A model generated the notes under the pieces. It was given only the letters and a program-made list of their open reading frames with translations, had not been told where the DNA came from and did not search any database. Below are positions 41,856 to 51,871 of a stretch of DNA of 64,000 nucleotides, in pieces. The first letter of the stretch is position 1, and the number at the start of each line of letters is the position of its first letter. Position numbers and translations under genes: made by a program. The stretch is from Johnsonella sp. (lineage in GTDB: Bacteria > Bacillota > Clostridia > Lachnospirales > Lachnospiraceae): positions 1 to 64,000 of the forward strand of contig JAUMWW010000014.1 of NCBI GenBank assembly GCA_030529445.1, written 5' to 3'.

Positions 41856-43184
41856 ATGAACTTATTTGATTATATGAGAGAAGAGAAGCTGAAAAACACC
41901 GCGCCGCTTTCCGTACGCATCAGACCCCGAACCTTAGAAGAAATCGTCGGTCAGAAACATATCCTTGGAAAGGATAAGCTTCTTTATCGAGCGATAAAGG
42001 CGGATAAGCTTTCTTCCCTGATTTTTTACGGCCCTCCAGGAACGGGAAAGACAACGATAGCACAGGTTATCGCAAATACGACCGGCAATATTTTTCAGCA
42101 GCTCAATGCCACCACGGCGGGGAAGAAGGATATGGAGGATCTGATCGCTCAGGCGAAGGAAAGCCTCGGAAAATACGGAAAAAAAACGATTTTATTTATC
42201 GATGAGATCCATCGCTTTAACAAGTCACAGCAGGATTATCTGCTTCCCTTTGTCGAAGATTCTACGGTTACTCTGATCGGTGCGACAACACAGAACCCCT
42301 ATTTTGAAGTGAATCCGGCGCTGATTTCAAGATCGGTGATCTTTGAGCTGAAGCCGCTGGAAAAAGAAGATATCCTTCTTTTATTGGAGAGGGCTTTAAA
42401 AGACGAGACGAGAGGAATGGGAGCCTATCACGCGGAGGCGAAGAAAGAGGCGCTGGATTTCCTTGCGGAAGCGGCGGGAGGAGATGCGAGGGCGGCGCTT
42501 AACGGGCTTGAACTTGCGGTGCTTACCACGCCTATGGACAGGGAAGGAAGGATATTTCTCGATACGGACATCGTTTCCGAATGCATTCAGAAAAAAAAGA
42601 TCTCTTATGATAAGTCGGGAGATAATCATTATGATACGGTTTCCGCATTGATTAAGAGCATGAGGGGATCGGATCCGGATGCTGCGGTGTATTACCTTGC
42701 CCGCATGCTGTATGCAGGGGAGGATATCAAGTTTATCGCAAGAAGGATCATGATCTGCGCCTCCGAGGATGTGGGAAATGCGGATCCTCAGGCATTGCAG
42801 GTGGCGGTTTCCGCGGCGATGGCGGCAGAGAGGGTTGGGCTTCCCGAGGCGAAGATCATTCTGTCTCAGGCGGTGCTTTATCTTGCCTGCGCACCGAAGA
42901 GCAATTCCGCAGTCAAGGCGATCTGCGAGGCGGAAAAGGCGGTGGAAAGAAGTCTGGCTTCTCCGATTCCCGCGCATTTGCAGGATAAGCATTATCAAGG
43001 AGCGAAGAGTCTCGGAAGGGGAGAGGGATATCTCTATCCGCATGATTTTTCGAAGCATTATGTCAGCCAGCAATACCTCCCCGAGGGAGTGGAAAGAGGC
43101 TCTTTATATCAGCCCTCCGGTATGGGATATGAAAAGAAGATCATTGAATTTATGGAATACTTAAAAAAGGAAGAAGAGCAATGA
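41856..43184 (+). CDS. rarA: Replication-associated recombination protein A (AAA+ ATPase)
   Basis: 442 residues: PLSVRIRPRTLEEIVGQKHI, Walker A YGPPGTGKTTIAQ near residue 60, Walker B LFIDEIHRFNKSQQDYLLP, sensor 1 IGATTQNPYFEVNPALISR, and the C-terminal tetramerisation domain with MRGSDPDAAVYYLARML and YLYPHDFSKHYV. RarA/MgsA acts at stalled forks with SSB. It overlaps rho by 4 nt. The ribosome site is modest. Confidence 0.96.
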   Translation: MNLFDYMREEKLKNTAPLSVRIRPRTLEEIVGQKHILGKDKLLYRAIKADKLSSLIFYGPPGTGKTTIAQVIANTTGNIFQQLNATTAGKKDMEDLIAQAKESLGKYGKKTILFIDEIHRFNKSQQDYLLPFVEDSTVTLIGATTQNPYFEVNPALISRSVIFELKPLEKEDILLLLERALKDETRGMGAYHAEAKKEALDFLAEAAGGDARAALNGLELAVLTTPMDREGRIFLDTDIVSECIQKKKISYDKSGDNHYDTVSALIKSMRGSDPDAAVYYLARMLYAGEDIKFIARRIMICASEDVGNADPQALQVAVSAAMAAERVGLPEAKIILSQAVLYLACAPKSNSAVKAICEAEKAVERSLASPIPAHLQDKHYQGAKSLGRGEGYLYPHDFSKHYVSQQYLPEGVERGSLYQPSGMGYEKKIIEFMEYLKKEEEQ

Positions 43185-44581
43185 GAGAGAAATTAATGAC
43201 CTTATCATTAGTACAGCTGAAAGAAATTGCCAAGCAGGAAAATTTAAAAGGGGCGAGCACACTGAAAAAGTCCGAGCTGATCGATCTTTTATGCGAGCAT
43301 TCAAAAAAATTGGAGGAGAGCGGGCAGGGCGAGCAAAAGCAGGCTCCGGCAAAGCCCTCTCCTTCCTCCCATGAAAAGAGGAGCCATCAGGGAGAGGGCG
43401 CTGACAGGGCGTTTATTGAGATGAAGGAGCTTGATTCGGGGATCAGTGCGGAAGGGATTCTCGAGGTCATGCCGGACGGTTTCGGCTTTATTCGCTGCGA
43501 GAATTTCCTGCCGGGCGAAAACGATGTCTATGTGGCACCCTCCCAAATCAAGAGATTTCGCCTTAAAACCGGAGATATCATCAGAGGCTCAAGGAGAATA
43601 AAATCTCCGGCGGAGAAGTTTGCCGCCCTCCTCTATATTACGCTGGTAAACGGATACTCCGTGGACAGGCTGGAGGAAAGACCGAATTTCGAGGATTTGA
43701 CCCCGATTTTTCCGAATGAACGGATCAGGCTCGAGATCGCCGGGGCGGAAGCGCATACGGATAAATCTTATACGGCGATGCGGGTGATGGACCTGCTTTC
43801 CCCTATCGGAAAGGGGCAGAGAGGAATGATCGTTTCCCCTCCGAAGGCGGGAAAGACGACCTTGCTCAAGCAGGCGGCAAAGGCGGTATTGAAAAACAAC
43901 CCGGATATGTATATGATCATCCTGCTGATTGATGAGAGACCGGAGGAAGTAACCGATATTAAGGAGGCGATTATCGGTCCTCAGGTAGAGGTGATTTATT
44001 CGACCTTTGACGAGCTGCCCGAAAGGCATAAGAGGGTTTCGGAAATGGTGATAGAGCGTGCGAAGCGCCTAGTGGAGCACGGAAAGGATGTGATGATTCT
44101 TCTGGACTCGATCACGAGGCTTGCCAGAGCCTATAATCTGACGGTGATGCCGAGCGGAAGAACGCTCTCGGGAGGACTCGATCCGGCGGCGCTGCATATG
44201 CCGAAGCGATTTTTCGGAGCGGCGAGAAATATGAGGGAGGGCGGAAGCCTGACGATACTTGCGACCGCGCTCGTAGATACCGGAAGCAGGATGGATGATG
44301 TCGTATATGAGGAATTCAAGGGAACGGGAAATATGGAGCTTGTACTGGACAGAAAGCTCTCGGAGAAGAGGATATTTCCGGCGATGGATATCTTAAAAAG
44401 CGGCACGAGAAGAGACGATCTCCTGCTTACGCAGCCGGAACAGGAGGCGGTGGAAATCATTCGGAAGGCGACAAGCTCTCTAAAGCCTGAGGAAACGGTT
44501 GAAAAAATCATGGATCTCTTTTCGAGAACCCGGAATAATGCGGAATTCGTAGAAAGGATCATTCGGGATAAATTATTATAA
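43181..44581 (+). CDS. rho: Transcription termination factor Rho
   Basis: 466 residues: N-terminal helix bundle (LVQLKEIAKQENLKGASTLK), a charged insertion (residues ~45-75), the cold-shock-like RNA-binding domain (GILEVMPDGFGFIR, NDVYVAPSQIKRFRLKTGD), and the hexameric ATPase with Walker A SPPKAGKTTLLKQAA, VIYSTFDELPERH, and ARNMREGGSLTILATALVDT. All core motifs are intact. The insertion between the two N-terminal parts is common in this phylum. The ATG overlaps the rarA stop. Confidence 0.97.
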   Translation: MREKLMTLSLVQLKEIAKQENLKGASTLKKSELIDLLCEHSKKLEESGQGEQKQAPAKPSPSSHEKRSHQGEGADRAFIEMKELDSGISAEGILEVMPDGFGFIRCENFLPGENDVYVAPSQIKRFRLKTGDIIRGSRRIKSPAEKFAALLYITLVNGYSVDRLEERPNFEDLTPIFPNERIRLEIAGAEAHTDKSYTAMRVMDLLSPIGKGQRGMIVSPPKAGKTTLLKQAAKAVLKNNPDMYMIILLIDERPEEVTDIKEAIIGPQVEVIYSTFDELPERHKRVSEMVIERAKRLVEHGKDVMILLDSITRLARAYNLTVMPSGRTLSGGLDPAALHMPKRFFGAARNMREGGSLTILATALVDTGSRMDDVVYEEFKGTGNMELVLDRKLSEKRIFPAMDILKSGTRRDDLLLTQPEQEAVEIIRKATSSLKPEETVEKIMDLFSRTRNNAEFVERIIRDKLL

Positions 44582-44696
44582 TGGTATTAAATAATTCCCG
44601 ATATACTTTTTTTTGCCCTCCATTTATGCTAGAATAGGTAAGGTTCGGAAGTCTTGTCCGGACTGCGGGGGAATATAATGCTAAGGAGTAAAGACG

Positions 44697-46391
44697 ATGT
44701 CAAGATTTAAGAAAAAGAGCTCGGCTCGGCAGCTGAAAAATACGAACCGCTTTGAGAGGAAGGCAGAGAAAATATCGGAATTCTGGTTGATTTCGATTTT
44801 ATTTGTGCTTCCGCTTATTTTTACAAATTTTTACTTTAATATACTGCCCACAAAGTATATTACGGTTTGCATCGCCTCTTTGGTATTGATTTTATACTAT
44901 GCCTATATACGGCTTTCGGAAGGAGGAGAAGCGGGCTTTTCTTTTGCAGGGATTCGGGAATGGCTCGCTGCGATGAATCGGATCGATCTTTGTGTGCTTA
45001 TTTTTATTGCTGTCTGCATTCTTTCGACGCTTACGGCATTTCCTTACGGATATCAGGCTTTTTTCGGAAACGAAGGAAGGCATAACGGGCTTTTGCTCAT
45101 GCTTTTTTATGGGGCTTCGTATTTTATCGTGAGAAAACATGCGCTCTTCAGAAAGAGGATCGTCATGCTTTTTCTGGCTGCGGGGCTTTTTATCTGTCTC
45201 TTCGGAATCAGCGATTATTTTGATCTCGATTTATTGCATTTCAAGAAAAATATGTTTTCCGATCAGAGAAGCATCTATATCTCCACGATAGGAAATATCA
45301 ATACCTATACCGCCTTTGTAGGCTTTGTCATCACTCTTTCTGGCACACTTTTCATGACGAAGAAAGCGGCTTTGGGAAGCAGGGAAAGCGGCAAAGCCTT
45401 TGGGGAGCTGATTTTCTTATATTTATGTATGACAGTGGGCTTTATGGCGCTTGCAATGGGAAATTCGGATAACGGATATCTGACGCTTGCGGCATTCTTC
45501 GGCTTTCTGCCTCTTGCGGTATGGAAGAAAAGAAGGGGCTTTCGGAGATATTTGATTGCGCTCGCAAGCTATTTTACCGTGATCGTGCTGGTCGGCATGA
45601 TCAATGATCTTTATTCGGATCGCGTGCTCGGCATAAGCGGAATTTATGAATACATCAGCAATTTTCGGGGAATGCCGCATATCGCCTTGCTGTTTTGGGC
45701 ATTGGCTGCCGGATTTTACGGCTATGATTTCAAGAGGATCAAGGAAGGCGACGAGGGAGAGATGGGGATTTTACCCAGAGCGCTTTGGCTCATCCTCATC
45801 CTTATCCTTGCAGGGATCGTATTTTATCTGATTTATGCGGCAAATACGGATCCTGATGTGAGACTCAGGAAATGGGGAGGCTTGACCAACTACCTTGTCT
45901 TTAATGATAAGTGGGGAACCTACAGAGGATATATCTGGAAAGCGACAATAGAGGATTATCTTAAACTCCCGCTCATTCATAAGATTTTCGGTACGGGTCC
46001 CGATACCTTCGGGATTTATATGGTAAGCAAGAATATTGAAAGATATATGGACAGCGTAAGCAGAACGGGAAAATATTTCGATAATGCGCATAACGAATAC
46101 CTGCATCTTCTCTTCACCCTCGGACCGATTGCCCTGCTCTCCTATATCGGAGCGATCGCGGGCAGCGTGTTTACCGGAATCAGAGCATGGATGAAGGGAG
46201 CGGAGGAAGAAGAGGGAAGATATCTTCTTGCTTTTGCATTTTTGCTGCTTGCACATAGCGTTCAGGCAACGGTAAATCTTTATCTTCCGATTACCGCGCC
46301 GATCGCATGGGCATTTATGATCCTGATCGTAAACATGGGGGAAAAAATCCCGATACAGGAGGAAAAGAAAAAGCAGGAGGATAAAAAATAA
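44697..46391 (+). CDS. O-antigen ligase/polymerase-like membrane protein (Wzy/WaaL superfamily)
   Basis: 564 residues with about twelve transmembrane helices and the large periplasmic-type loop of the Wzy/RfaL superfamily. The helix after HNEYLHLLFTLGPIALLSYI carries the family's HNxYL motif. Such proteins polymerise or ligate polysaccharide repeat units at the outer face of the membrane. A charged N-terminus (MSRFKKKSSARQLKN) and a Lys/Glu tail flank the helices. AAGGAG eight nt before the ATG. It opens the polysaccharide locus, 115 nt after rho. Confidence 0.88.
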   Translation: MSRFKKKSSARQLKNTNRFERKAEKISEFWLISILFVLPLIFTNFYFNILPTKYITVCIASLVLILYYAYIRLSEGGEAGFSFAGIREWLAAMNRIDLCVLIFIAVCILSTLTAFPYGYQAFFGNEGRHNGLLLMLFYGASYFIVRKHALFRKRIVMLFLAAGLFICLFGISDYFDLDLLHFKKNMFSDQRSIYISTIGNINTYTAFVGFVITLSGTLFMTKKAALGSRESGKAFGELIFLYLCMTVGFMALAMGNSDNGYLTLAAFFGFLPLAVWKKRRGFRRYLIALASYFTVIVLVGMINDLYSDRVLGISGIYEYISNFRGMPHIALLFWALAAGFYGYDFKRIKEGDEGEMGILPRALWLILILILAGIVFYLIYAANTDPDVRLRKWGGLTNYLVFNDKWGTYRGYIWKATIEDYLKLPLIHKIFGTGPDTFGIYMVSKNIERYMDSVSRTGKYFDNAHNEYLHLLFTLGPIALLSYIGAIAGSVFTGIRAWMKGAEEEEGRYLLAFAFLLLAHSVQATVNLYLPITAPIAWAFMILIVNMGEKIPIQEEKKKQEDKK

Positions 46392-46465
46392 AATCTTGAT
46401 GATGAAAATGAAAGTTTAGGGCTGTTTCGGGGTTTAAACTATAAAGAACGGAGTCATAAAAAGAA

Positions 46466-47875
46466 ATGAATAATAGCAGGGAGAAATACAAAAGACTGGT
46501 TAAATTCGGTTCTGCTGCGGTGATATTATGCATCGAGATTTTTCTCTACTGGTTGATATGGACGAGACATTATAATCTGATATTAGAAGAACCCTTTTGG
46601 AGGAGGGGAAACTGGCTGATTACCGCCTTATACGGAATTCTTCTCCTCTTTTTTCTGAGTACATACGGAGGGCTGAAAATAGGATATCTGAGGAGGTGGA
46701 ACCTGATTTATTCACAGATTCTCTCGATATTGCTGGTCAATACGATTTCCTATCTGCAGCTTGCGCTGATCGATAAGAGTTTCCATAATCCGATGATGTT
46801 TTTTCTCTTGACGCTGGGAGAGTTGCTCGTGATCGTGGCATGGGTGTATTTATTTCAATGGATTTATTCCCGGCTCTTTCCTCCGAGAAAGCTTCTCGTC
46901 ATCTATGGAGAGAAACCGGTTTTTCATATTATGCAGAAGATTAATTCCAGGGACGATAAGTACATCATTGCGGGTGCGATTCATGTGGAAAAGGGAATTT
47001 CCAATATTATGGAGGCTCTCAAGCAGTATGAGGGAGCGATCATAGGGGATATTTCCTCCCATGACAGGAATCAGATTTTGAAAAAATGCTATGAAAAATC
47101 CATCAGAACCTATACTGCGCCTAAGATCAGCGATTTGCTGATCCGAAGCTCGGACGAGCTGAATCTTTTCGATACGCCTCTGCTCCTGTCCAGAAATATA
47201 GGACCGCAGTTGGACCAGCTGATTGTAAAACGAAGCATGGATCTTTTCTTCGGTACGATTATGCTGATCCTTGGCTCTCCTGTTTTTTTAATCTTGGCAT
47301 TGCTGATTAAGCTCGAGGACGGGGGGAGCGTGTTTTACCGCCAGAAGAGGCTGACACTGGACGGAAAAATTTTTGATATCCTGAAATTCAGAACAATGAG
47401 AGAGGATGCGGAAAAAGACGGAGTGGCGAGGCTTTCTCAGAAAGCGGACCATAGGATTACGAGAGTCGGGCGTCTGCTCAGAGCAACCCGCTTTGACGAG
47501 CTTCCCCAGCTGATCAATATCCTCAGGGGAGAGATGAGCCTTGTGGGTCCCAGACCCGAGAGACCGGAGATTGCCGCGGAGTATGAGAAGGAAATACCGG
47601 AATTTTGCTTCAGGCTGAAGATGAAGGCGGGTCTTACGGGATATGCGCAGGTATACGGAAAATACAATACGACGCCTTATGATAAATTAAAACTCGATCT
47701 GACCTATATCAGAAATTATACGGTTTGGCTCGACTTCAAGCTGCTTTTGATGACGCCGAAGATTCTTTTTATTAAGGAATCGAGCGAGGGGATTGAAGAA
47801 GGGCTTACCGCCGCAATCAAGAATAAGAAGGATCTGAAAGAGGAAGTATACGGAAAAATGCAGATATTCGAATAG
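46466..47875 (+). CDS. Polyprenyl-phosphate sugar-1-phosphate transferase (priming glycosyltransferase)
   Basis: 469 residues: four N-terminal transmembrane helices, a Rossmann-like middle region (RKLLVIYGEKPVFHIM), a further helix (MDLFFGTIMLILGSPVFLIL), and the catalytic bacterial sugar transferase domain (GGSVFYRQKRLTLDGKIFDI, KFRTM, TRFDELPQLINILRGEMSLV, GPRPERPEI, LTGYAQVYGKYNTTPYDKL). It loads the first sugar phosphate (glucose or galactose) on undecaprenyl phosphate to begin a repeat unit. Substrate sugar is not determined by sequence alone. Confidence 0.93.
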   Translation: MNNSREKYKRLVKFGSAAVILCIEIFLYWLIWTRHYNLILEEPFWRRGNWLITALYGILLLFFLSTYGGLKIGYLRRWNLIYSQILSILLVNTISYLQLALIDKSFHNPMMFFLLTLGELLVIVAWVYLFQWIYSRLFPPRKLLVIYGEKPVFHIMQKINSRDDKYIIAGAIHVEKGISNIMEALKQYEGAIIGDISSHDRNQILKKCYEKSIRTYTAPKISDLLIRSSDELNLFDTPLLLSRNIGPQLDQLIVKRSMDLFFGTIMLILGSPVFLILALLIKLEDGGSVFYRQKRLTLDGKIFDILKFRTMREDAEKDGVARLSQKADHRITRVGRLLRATRFDELPQLINILRGEMSLVGPRPERPEIAAEYEKEIPEFCFRLKMKAGLTGYAQVYGKYNTTPYDKLKLDLTYIRNYTVWLDFKLLLMTPKILFIKESSEGIEEGLTAAIKNKKDLKEEVYGKMQIFE

Positions 47876-47888
47876 GAGGGAGCTTTGG

Positions 47889-48989
47889 ATGAAGTATGAT
47901 TTTTTAATCGTGGGCTCGGGGCTTTACGGAGCGGTCTTTGCCGAAATGGCAAAGCAGAGGGGAAAGAGTGTTCTTATCATAGAGCGGCGCTCCCATCTCG
48001 GCGGAAATATATACACCAAGAAAGAGGCGGGCATCAATATTCATCAATACGGGGCGCATATCTTCCATACATCAAATAAAAAGGTTTGGGAATATGTCAA
48101 TCGCTTTGCTGAATTTAATCAATATATCAACGCTCCGATTGCGGTTTACAAAGACGAGCTTTATAATCTGCCCTTTAATATGAATACCTTCAGCAAGATG
48201 TGGAATATCAAAACCCCTCAGGAGGCAAAGGCGATCATTCAAGGGCAGATCAAGGAACTGGGCATCTTTGAGGCGAGAAATCTTGAGGAGCAGGCTCTTT
48301 CTCTTGTCGGAAAAGATGTATATGAGAAGCTGATCAAGGGCTATACCAAAAAGCAATGGGGCAGAGACTGCAAGGAGCTGCCCGCTTTCATCATCAAAAG
48401 GCTCCCTCTTCGTTTTACCTATGATAATAATTATTTTAACGACAGATATCAGGGAATACCGATCGGCGGATATACGGGCATGATCGAGAGGATGCTTGAG
48501 GGAATAGAGATCAGACTGAATACGGATTACAGGGAATTTATCGCAAATCATCCGGGCATTGCCCCAAAAACGGTATATACCGGAATGATCGATGAGTTTT
48601 ATGATTTTAAGCTCGGGGTGTTGGAATACCGGAGCCTGCGCTTTGAAAGCGAGGAGCTGCCGATCGATAATTTCCAGGGCAATGCGGTGGTCAATTATAC
48701 GGAGGAGGAGGTTCCCTATACGAGGATTATCGAGCATAAGCATTTTGAATTTGCGGATACTCCGACTACGGTGATATCGAAAGAATATTCCTGCGAATGG
48801 AGCAGGGGCATAGAGCCGTATTACCCGATCAATAATGAGAAAAACAATGCTCTTTTTGAAGAGTACAGGAAGCTGGCAAAAAAAGAAGAGAATATTATCT
48901 TCGGAGGGCGCCTGGGAGAATATCGGTATTACGATATGGACAAAGTGATAGAGGCGGCGATGGAAAAAGCCGAAAAATATATAATTTAA
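47889..48989 (+). CDS. glf: UDP-galactopyranose mutase
   Basis: 366 residues: FAD-binding [75 protein letters not shown], and C-terminal [17 protein letters not shown]. It interconverts UDP-galactopyranose and UDP-galactofuranose, implying galactofuranose in the surface polysaccharide. GGAGGG lies upstream of the ATG; the gene follows the priming transferase by 13 nt. Confidence 0.97.
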   Translation: MKYDFLIVGSGLYGAVFAEMAKQRGKSVLIIERRSHLGGNIYTKKEAGINIHQYGAHIFHTSNKKVWEYVNRFAEFNQYINAPIAVYKDELYNLPFNMNTFSKMWNIKTPQEAKAIIQGQIKELGIFEARNLEEQALSLVGKDVYEKLIKGYTKKQWGRDCKELPAFIIKRLPLRFTYDNNYFNDRYQGIPIGGYTGMIERMLEGIEIRLNTDYREFIANHPGIAPKTVYTGMIDEFYDFKLGVLEYRSLRFESEELPIDNFQGNAVVNYTEEEVPYTRIIEHKHFEFADTPTTVISKEYSCEWSRGIEPYYPINNEKNNALFEEYRKLAKKEENIIFGGRLGEYRYYDMDKVIEAAMEKAEKYII

Positions 48990-49006
48990 TGAAGAAGGAG
49001 AGACTC

Positions 49007-49894
49007 ATGAAAGGCATTATACTTGCAGGAGGAAGCGGAACAAGGCTCTATCCTCTGACAAAGGTCACCTCGAAGCAGCTGCTTCCGATTTTTGATAAGC
49101 CGATGATATATTATCCCTTATCCGTTTTGATGAGCGCGGGAATCAGAGACATTCTGATTATCTCCACGCCGGAGGATACACCGAGGTTTAAGGAGCTTTT
49201 GGGAAACGGAAGCCAGTTCGGAATAGAGCTGAGCTATGAGGTACAGCCCAGCCCGGACGGTCTTGCGCAGGCATTTATCATCGGAGATCGCTTTATCGGA
49301 GATGATAAGGTGGCAATGATACTGGGAGATAATATTTTTCATGGGCAGGGCTTGAAAAAACGTCTCAGAGAAGCTGCGGAAAAAGAGAAGGGGGCTACGG
49401 TATTCGGCTATTATGTGGAGGATCCGGAGCGCTTCGGCATCGTGGAGTTTAATGAAGAGGGAAAGGCGATTTCGATAGAGGAAAAACCGAAGGAGCCGAA
49501 GAGCAATTACTGCGTAACCGGACTGTATTTCTATGACAATAAGGTCGTTGAATATGCGAAATCTCTTAAGCCCTCTCTGCGCGGGGAACTGGAGATCACC
49601 GATCTCAACAGGATCTATTTGCAGGAGGGAGAGCTTGAAGTCAAGCTCCTGGGTCAGGGCTTTACCTGGCTGGATACGGGAACGCATGAATCCTTGGTTG
49701 AAGCGACCAATTTCGTATATACGATAGAGAAGCACCAGCACAGGAAGATCGCCTGTCTGGAAGAAATCGCCTATCTCAACGGCTGGATCGATATTGCCGG
49801 AATGAAATCCGCTTATGAGGTATATAAGAAAAATCAGTACGGAAAATATCTTAAGGACGTAATAGAAGGAAAATACATAGATAAGATTAAATAG
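49007..49894 (+). CDS. rfbA: Glucose-1-phosphate thymidylyltransferase
   Basis: 295 residues, normal RmlA length. [88 protein letters not shown] and [11 protein letters not shown] are all present. It makes dTDP-glucose. The ATG at 49007, six nt after AAGGAG, is preferred to the earlier ATG at 48989, which overlaps the glf stop. Confidence 0.96.
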   Translation: MKGIILAGGSGTRLYPLTKVTSKQLLPIFDKPMIYYPLSVLMSAGIRDILIISTPEDTPRFKELLGNGSQFGIELSYEVQPSPDGLAQAFIIGDRFIGDDKVAMILGDNIFHGQGLKKRLREAAEKEKGATVFGYYVEDPERFGIVEFNEEGKAISIEEKPKEPKSNYCVTGLYFYDNKVVEYAKSLKPSLRGELEITDLNRIYLQEGELEVKLLGQGFTWLDTGTHESLVEATNFVYTIEKHQHRKIACLEEIAYLNGWIDIAGMKSAYEVYKKNQYGKYLKDVIEGKYIDKIK

Positions 49895-49918
49895 GGAATG
49901 AAAGGTTTGGTAGAAAAA

Positions 49919-50947
49919 ATGAAGATAATCGTAACCGGAGGAGCCGGATTTATCGGCGGTAATTTTGTTCAGTATATGGTCAATGAGTATCCCAAAGATA
50001 TGATCATCAATTTGGATTTGCTCACCTATGCGGGCAATCTGGAGACCTTAAAGGCGGTCGAGGATTGTGAAAACTATAAGTTCATCAAGGGAGATATTGC
50101 GGACAGAGACTTTATTTTTGAAGTCTTTGAAAAGATAAGACCCGATGTCATCGTAAATTTTGCGGCGGAGAGCCATGTAGATAGATCCATAGAAGAACCG
50201 GATATTTTCGTCAAAACCAATGTGCTGGGAACGACGACCTTATTGGATGCCTGCAAGAAATTCGGCATCAAGAGATATCACCAGGTATCGACGGACGAGG
50301 TTTACGGAGATCTGCCTCTGGACAGACCGGATCTCTTCTTTACGGAAGAAACTCCGCTTCATACCTCAAGCCCTTATTCCTCGGCGAAGGCAAGTGCGGA
50401 TCTTTTCGTGTTGGCATATCACAGAACCTACGGGCTTCCCGTTACGATATCGAGATGCTCGAATAATTACGGACCTTATCATTTTCCGGAGAAGCTGATT
50501 CCTCTGATTATCAGCCGGGCGCTCAATAATGAGGAGCTTCCGGTTTACGGAAAGGGAGATAATGTCAGGGACTGGCTCTATGTCAGAGATCACTGCACCG
50601 CGATCGATCTGATTCTGAAGAAGGGAAGAGAGGGAGAGGTTTATAATATCGGAGGGCATAATGAGAGAACGAATTTGGAAGTGGTACAGACCATTCTGAG
50701 GGTTCTGGGCAAGCCGGAAAGCCTGATTAAATTTGTGGCGGACAGACCGGGGCATGACAGAAGATATGCGATCGATCCTTCAAAGATAGTGAATGAGCTC
50801 GGATGGAAGCCGGAATATAATTTCGATACGGGAATCGTCAAGACGATAGAATGGTATCTGGAGAACCAGAGTTGGTGGAGGAATATCATTAACGGAGAAT
50901 ACACAAAGTATTTTGATAAGATGTATAAAGAAAGATTAGAGAAATAA
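49919..50947 (+). CDS. rfbB: dTDP-glucose 4,6-dehydratase
   Basis: 342 residues of the extended SDR family: TGGAGFIGGNFVQYMVNEYP (NAD-binding), FAAESHVDRSIEEPDIF, catalytic QVSTDEVYGDLP (Thr-Asp-Glu) and SPYSSAKASADLFV (Tyr and Lys), NNYGPYHFPEKLIPL. It produces dTDP-4-keto-6-deoxyglucose. The family normally starts at MKIIVTGG, so 49919 is chosen, though the frame is open to an ATG at 49898 and the ribosome sites are weak for both. rfbC and rfbD are not in the window. Confidence 0.95.
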   Translation: MKIIVTGGAGFIGGNFVQYMVNEYPKDMIINLDLLTYAGNLETLKAVEDCENYKFIKGDIADRDFIFEVFEKIRPDVIVNFAAESHVDRSIEEPDIFVKTNVLGTTTLLDACKKFGIKRYHQVSTDEVYGDLPLDRPDLFFTEETPLHTSSPYSSAKASADLFVLAYHRTYGLPVTISRCSNNYGPYHFPEKLIPLIISRALNNEELPVYGKGDNVRDWLYVRDHCTAIDLILKKGREGEVYNIGGHNERTNLEVVQTILRVLGKPESLIKFVADRPGHDRRYAIDPSKIVNELGWKPEYNFDTGIVKTIEWYLENQSWWRNIINGEYTKYFDKMYKERLEK

Positions 50948-50965
50948 GGAAAAGAGGGAAAGTTA

Positions 50966-51871
50966 ATGAAAACAAGTTTGGTAATCATGGCGGCAGGAAT
51001 AGGAAGCAGGTTCGGAGGAGGAATCAAGCAGCTGGAGCCCGTAGGTCCCAATGGCGAGATTATCATGGATTACTCCATTATCGATGCGATGGAGGCGGGA
51101 TTCAACAAAGTGGTATTCATTATCCGAAAGGACCTGGAGAAGGATTTTAAAGAGATCATCGGCGACCGTATTGCAAAGAAGGTCGAGGTTGCCTATGCTT
51201 TCCAGGAGGTCGAGGATATTCCCGCAGAGTTTAAAGGAAAATGGGACAGAAAAAAACCGTGGGGAACCGGTCAGGCGATTCTTGCGGCAAAAAATGTTAT
51301 CCACGAGCCCTTCGTGATTATCAACGCGGATGATTACTACGGAAAAGAAGGCTTCAAAAAGATTCATGAATATCTGGTCAATGAAATGGATCAGAATAAA
51401 GAGCCGATGGATATCTGTATGGCGGGCTTCAAGCTCATCAATACGCTGAGCGAAAACGGGGGAGTGACCAGAGGCGTCTGCACGATAAAAGAAGGCTATA
51501 TGACCAAGGTTACCGAAACCTTTGAAATCCGTATGAAGGACGGAAAGATTGAGGCAAAGGATGCAGAGGGCAGGGATACCGAAATTGCGCTCGACAGCGC
51601 GGTATCGATGAATATGTGGGGGCTCGGTCCGAAATTTCTCGAGGTATTGGACGAGGGATTTTGCAGCTTCCTTTCCGGGCTCTCGGCAGAGGATATCAAG
51701 TCGGAGTATCTGATTCCCGGCATCATAGACGAACTGGTCGGCAAGGGTTTGGCAAAAGTGAAGGTGCTGGAGACCGATGATAAATGGTTCGGGGTTACCT
51801 ATAAAGAGGATAAGCAGGTCGTGGTCGATTCAATAAAGGCATTGATTGAAAATGGAGCATATAAATCATAA
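50966..51871 (+). CDS. Sugar-phosphate nucleotidyltransferase family protein
   Basis: 301 residues with an NTP-transferase fold: SLVIMAAGIGSRFGGGIKQL (nucleotide-binding), WGTGQAILAAKNVIHEPFVI, INADDYYGKEGFKKI (metal-binding Asp), and MNMWGLGPKFLEVL. It differs from RfbA/GalU in the G-x-G-x-R-F-G-G motif, which is typical of a separate Firmicute clade usually labelled nucleotidyltransferase. Activated sugar unknown. In line with rfbB (18-nt gap); its end overlaps the glycosyltransferase start. Confidence 0.88.
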   Translation: MKTSLVIMAAGIGSRFGGGIKQLEPVGPNGEIIMDYSIIDAMEAGFNKVVFIIRKDLEKDFKEIIGDRIAKKVEVAYAFQEVEDIPAEFKGKWDRKKPWGTGQAILAAKNVIHEPFVIINADDYYGKEGFKKIHEYLVNEMDQNKEPMDICMAGFKLINTLSENGGVTRGVCTIKEGYMTKVTETFEIRMKDGKIEAKDAEGRDTEIALDSAVSMNMWGLGPKFLEVLDEGFCSFLSGLSAEDIKSEYLIPGIIDELVGKGLAKVKVLETDDKWFGVTYKEDKQVVVDSIKALIENGAYKS